From contig NZ_JOEH01000009.1 of the NCBI RefSeq assembly GCF_000719095.1, forward strand, positions 421,172 through 485,171: a stretch of 64,000 nt of DNA, written 5' to 3'. The notes under the pieces are model-generated. The model searched no databases. It was given only the letters and a program-made list of their open reading frames with translations, and had not been told where the DNA came from. The position numbers and the translations under genes were made by a program. Source of the stretch: Streptacidiphilus jeojiense (lineage in GTDB: Bacteria; Actinomycetota; Actinomycetes; Streptomycetales; Streptomycetaceae). Positions 61,469 through 64,000 of the stretch are shown here, piece by piece (within the stretch, counting starts at the first letter, position 1; each line of letters opens with the position of its first letter).

Positions 61469-62278
61469 ATGTCGCAGCGAGTCGCCGTCCTCGGCACCGG
61501 CAAGATCGGCGAGGCCCTGGTCTCCGGGCTGCTGCGGGCCGGCAAGCCCGCGTCGGACGTGCTGGTCACCGCCCGCCGCCCGGAGCGCGCCGCGGAGCTG
61601 CGCGAGCGCTACGGCGTGGAGGCGGTCGGCAACGCGGAGGCGGCGAAGGCCGCCGACACGCTGATCCTCACCGTGAAGCCGCAGGACATGGGCACGCTGC
61701 TGGAGGAGCTCGCGCCGTACGTCGGCGCCGACCGGCTGGTGATCTCGGGTGCGGCCGGGGTGCCGACCGCCTGGTTCGAGGAGCGGCTGGCCCCGGGCAC
61801 GCCCGTGGTCCGGGTGATGACCAACACCCCGGTGCTGGTCGACGAGGCGATGAGCGTCATCTCGGCGGGTTCGCACGCGGGCGAGGAGCACCTGCTGCGT
61901 ACCGAGGAGATCTTCAAACCGGTCGGCAAGACCCTGCGGGTGCCAGAGTCGCAGCAGGACGCGGCCACCGCGCTGTCCGGCTCCGGGCCCGCCTACTTCT
62001 ACTTCCTGGTCGAGGCGATGACGGACGCCGGCATCCTGCTGGGCCTGCCGCGCGCGGTCGCCGCCGACATGATCGTGCAGGCCGCGGTGGGCGCCTCGGT
62101 GATGCTGCGGGACTCCGGGGAGCACCCGGTGAAGCTCCGCGAGGCGGTCACCTCCCCGGCCGGGACCACCATCGCGGCCATCCGCGAGCTGGAGAACCAC
62201 GGGGTGCGGGCGGCCCTGCTCTCCGCGCTGGAGGCGGCCCGCAACCGCTCCCAGGAGCTGGCCTCCGGCGGGAAGTAG
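61469..62278 (+). CDS. proC: Pyrroline-5-carboxylate reductase
   Basis: Last step of proline synthesis: reduces P5C with NAD(P)H. The protein has 269 residues. VAVLGTGKIGEALVSGLL is the dinucleotide-binding motif; SGSGPAYFYFLVEAM and VTSPAGTTIAAI are the family signatures. ATG 61469 has AGGAGG six bases upstream; the frame is open to 61430 without support. It lies next to proline dehydrogenase, so synthesis and breakdown genes of proline are neighbours. Confidence 0.96.
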   Translation: MSQRVAVLGTGKIGEALVSGLLRAGKPASDVLVTARRPERAAELRERYGVEAVGNAEAAKAADTLILTVKPQDMGTLLEELAPYVGADRLVISGAAGVPTAWFEERLAPGTPVVRVMTNTPVLVDEAMSVISAGSHAGEEHLLRTEEIFKPVGKTLRVPESQQDAATALSGSGPAYFYFLVEAMTDAGILLGLPRAVAADMIVQAAVGASVMLRDSGEHPVKLREAVTSPAGTTIAAIRELENHGVRAALLSALEAARNRSQELASGGK

Positions 62279-62319
62279 CCGCCGGGAAGCAGCCGCCGCC
62301 CGGCCCGTACGCTGGGCGG

Positions 62320-62970
62320 ATGCGCTACGACCTGGTGATCTTCGACAACGACGGCGTGCTGGTGGACAGCGAGCCGATCTCCAACCGGCTGCTCGCGGAC
62401 TACCTCACCGAGCTGGGCTTCCCGACCACGGTCGAGGACTCCTACCGCGATTTCATGGGCGCCGCCGCCCACACCGTCCATGACGTGATCGCCGAGCGCT
62501 ACCACGGCGCGCGGCTGCCCGACGGCTTCGACGAGGACTTCCACGCCCGGGTCTTCGCGGCCTTCCAGGAGCAGCTGACGCCGGTGCCGGGCGCGGCCGA
62601 ACTGCTGAAGCGGGTGCGCGAGACCGGGGTGCGCTACTGCGTCGCCTCCTCGGCGCACCACGCCTGGATCCGCACGGCGCTGACCAGGACCGGCCTGTCC
62701 GGCTTCTTCACCGAGGAGCAGCTGTTCAGCGCCCAGGACGTGGGCCGGGGCAAGCCCGCCCCCGACCTCTTCCTGCACGCCGCCGCGACCATGGGCGTCG
62801 CCCCGGACCGCTGCGTGGTGCTGGAGGACAGCCCGCTGGGCGTCGCCGCGGCCCGGGCCGCGGGCATGGACGTCTACGGCCACACCGCGCTGACCCCGGC
62901 GGAGCGGCTGGCCGGCGCGACCGGCCTGTACCGGGACACGACGGAGGCCGCGGAACTGCTCGGGCTGTAG
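62320..62970 (+). CDS. HAD-superfamily hydrolase (beta-phosphoglucomutase/phosphatase-like)
   Basis: HAD phosphatase of 216 residues. Motif I is FDNDGVLVDSE (nucleophile and acid/base Asp), motif II is the Ser in VASSAHH, motif III is the Lys in GKPAPD, and motif IV is VLEDSPLG. A helical cap sits between motifs I and II. The substrate, probably a small phosphorylated sugar or metabolite, is not evident. It starts 41 bp after proC and may be cotranscribed. Confidence 0.92.
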   Translation: MRYDLVIFDNDGVLVDSEPISNRLLADYLTELGFPTTVEDSYRDFMGAAAHTVHDVIAERYHGARLPDGFDEDFHARVFAAFQEQLTPVPGAAELLKRVRETGVRYCVASSAHHAWIRTALTRTGLSGFFTEEQLFSAQDVGRGKPAPDLFLHAAATMGVAPDRCVVLEDSPLGVAAARAAGMDVYGHTALTPAERLAGATGLYRDTTEAAELLGL

Positions 62971-62992
62971 CCGCGGGAGGTCGGACGGACCG

Positions 62993-63981
62993 TCAGTCCG
63001 GGATCCGGAAGCGGCGGCCGCGCAGCGGGTCGCCCCGCAGTTCGGTGAACCGGAACGGCAGGCCGGCGCCGCTGCCCGGGGTGGGGTGCGAGGTGCGGGT
63101 CTCCGCACGGAGGTGCAGTGAGGGCTCGGCGCCGTCGCCGGAGTTGCCGACGGCGGCGACGGCGGTGCCGGCCGTCAGGTGCTGGCCGCGCCGCACCCGG
63201 ATGCTGTCCTGGCGCAGCCAGGAGAGCACGACCAGGGCCCGGCCGGTGTCGATGGCGACGTGGTTGCCCTCGGGGTGGTCCACGGCCAGCAGTTGGGGCG
63301 CGTGGTCCGGCAGGCCGTCCACCGCCGTCACCACCACTCCGTCGCAGGGGCTGAGCACCGGGTGGCCGAAGATCGCGTAGCGCTCGTTGCCGGCCGGGGC
63401 CAGGCCGAGGGCGCGCCGGCCCCGCCACTGCGGTCCGTCGCCGAGCTGGACCAGGTCCACGGCGTGGCGGCGGTGCCGCCCGGCGCCGATGGCCAGTGAC
63501 TCCTGGGCGTAGCGGTTGACGGCCGGGCCGCCGCCCTCGACCACGGTGAAGCAGCCGCCGCGCAGGGGCGAACGGAGCGTCAGCGGGTGTGCGCTGGGGG
63601 AGGGGTGGATCGGCCGGCTGCGGTACCGGGTCCAGCCGGCCAGGCCGAGGACGGCCGCGAAGATCAGCAGCTCGGGGAGGCCGGGCATGCCCCAGCGGAG
63701 GCCGGGCCCGAAGACCGGCAGCGCCCGCAGCCCGGCCAGCAGGGCCAGGCCGACGGCGGCGACGGGGAGCGCGCGGAACCAGGGCGGGAGCGCGTGGGTG
63801 GGGCCGGTGCGCAGGGCGTACCAGGCGAGCGCCGGGGTGGTGGCGGTGAGCAGCAGCCAGCCGGTGGCGGTGCCGCTCACGAAGGGGAGGGTGGCCTCGG
63901 CGAGGGCTGCGGCGAGGTAGGCCAGCACCAGCCGGGTCAGTGTGGTCGCCTGCGGCGTGCGGGAGGGGGTGGGGGTGGGGG
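62993..63981 (-). CDS. Membrane protein with a degenerate M23-like domain, 5' end cut
   Basis: At least 311 residues from GTG 63928; the frame stays open to the true sequence end, so the N-terminus may be missing. Four hydrophobic segments occupy the first ~100 residues. The C-terminal half resembles an M23/LytM domain: NRYAQESLAIGAG, HAVDLVQL, VLSPCDGVVV, GNHVAIDTG and EPSLHLRAE. The final HxH motif reads HLR and the first motif is HAVD rather than H-x3-D, so zinc binding and catalysis are doubtful. It may be a non-catalytic regulator of wall enzymes. Confidence 0.75.
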
Positions 63982-64000
63982 CTGTCTCTTATACACATCT
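63982..64000. other. Untrimmed Nextera transposase mosaic end (sequencing adapter)
   Basis: CTGTCTCTTATACACATCT is exactly the 19-base Nextera mosaic-end adapter. Read on the minus strand it starts an artificial protein MCIRDS. It is not genomic, so the preceding base, 63981, is the real contig end. Confidence 0.97.

Noticed and set aside
62874..63998. 374-aa minus-strand frame beginning MCIRDS
   Set aside because: Its start codon lies in the Nextera adapter and its body is a Pro/Arg-rich shadow of the HAD and M23-like genes.

Overview
The window is about 64 kb of very GC-rich, gene-dense actinobacterial chromosome. The gene order panC-panD-nadB-nadC-coaX, lysS, a BlaI-type regulator, lsr2 and clpC, together with LAxTG sortase substrates, Lsr2, GTG starts and DmdR/IdeR-type iron boxes, points to the Streptomycetaceae (Streptomyces, Kitasatospora or Streptacidiphilus). 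It reads as core chromosome: I see no prophage, plasmid, insertion sequence, CRISPR array, rRNA or tRNA gene. The last 19 bases are an untrimmed Nextera transposon end, so the right edge is an assembly contig end and real sequence stops at 63981. The left edge cuts a nuoD gene.

Layout. 1-6.4 kb: truncated NuoD overlapping a MidA/NDUFAF7-type methyltransferase, a two-component pair, a threonine-aldolase-family enzyme and a PlsC acyltransferase. 6.5-12.3 kb: a tightly overlapped cofactor operon (DUF2520 dehydrogenase-like, panC, panD, nadB, nadC, coaX) for pantothenate/CoA and NAD. 12.5-22.2 kb: a hypothetical protein, a sortase-anchored surface protein, lysS, a 56-residue ORF, a BlaI-like regulator, an ArgA-like acetyltransferase, lsr2 and clpC; clpC has a candidate ClgR box and sigma-R promoter. 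22.3-26.8 kb: a secreted DUF1906 protein and a two-gene conflict module, a TRYPCO2 protein plus a trypsin-NACHT-repeat protein. 26.9-34.3 kb: cell-surface glycosylation genes (YfhO, CsbB-like GT2, GT4, methyltransferase, flippase-like membrane protein). 34.1-38.1 kb: an AbiEi-like protein, then a ferritin-like di-iron protein paired with an aldehyde dehydrogenase. 38.1-43.7 kb: an M23 peptidase with a long leader, TetR/MFS efflux, mutY and a membrane-anchored Gly/Ser-rich protein.

43.8-49.2 kb: the radA-disA pair (DNA repair and c-di-AMP synthesis), a single-chain sigma-like/zinc-anti-sigma-like/transmembrane/extracellular protein, and a Cys-rich protein. 49.3-54.3 kb: an iron-regulated heme acquisition locus (heme oxygenase, sortase-anchored HtaA, HmuT, HmuU, HmuV) with two iron boxes. 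54.3-64 kb: AIM24, Ppx/GppA, a TIM-barrel protein with a histone-H1-like tail, ilvD, two small membrane proteins, proline dehydrogenase, proC, a HAD phosphatase and a broken M23-like gene at the contig end.

Two families of dispersed repeats recur. One is a long palindrome built on GCAGTTCCCCGCGCCCC (five copies, each just 3' of a gene). The other is a short GGGGGTACGGGGGGTCGC-type element (three copies, one in frame inside a coding region and one spanning a stop codon). The most unusual systems here are the trypsin-NACHT/TRYPCO2 module, the sigma/ZAS/extracellular fusion, and the overlap of a MidA-type methyltransferase gene with nuoD.
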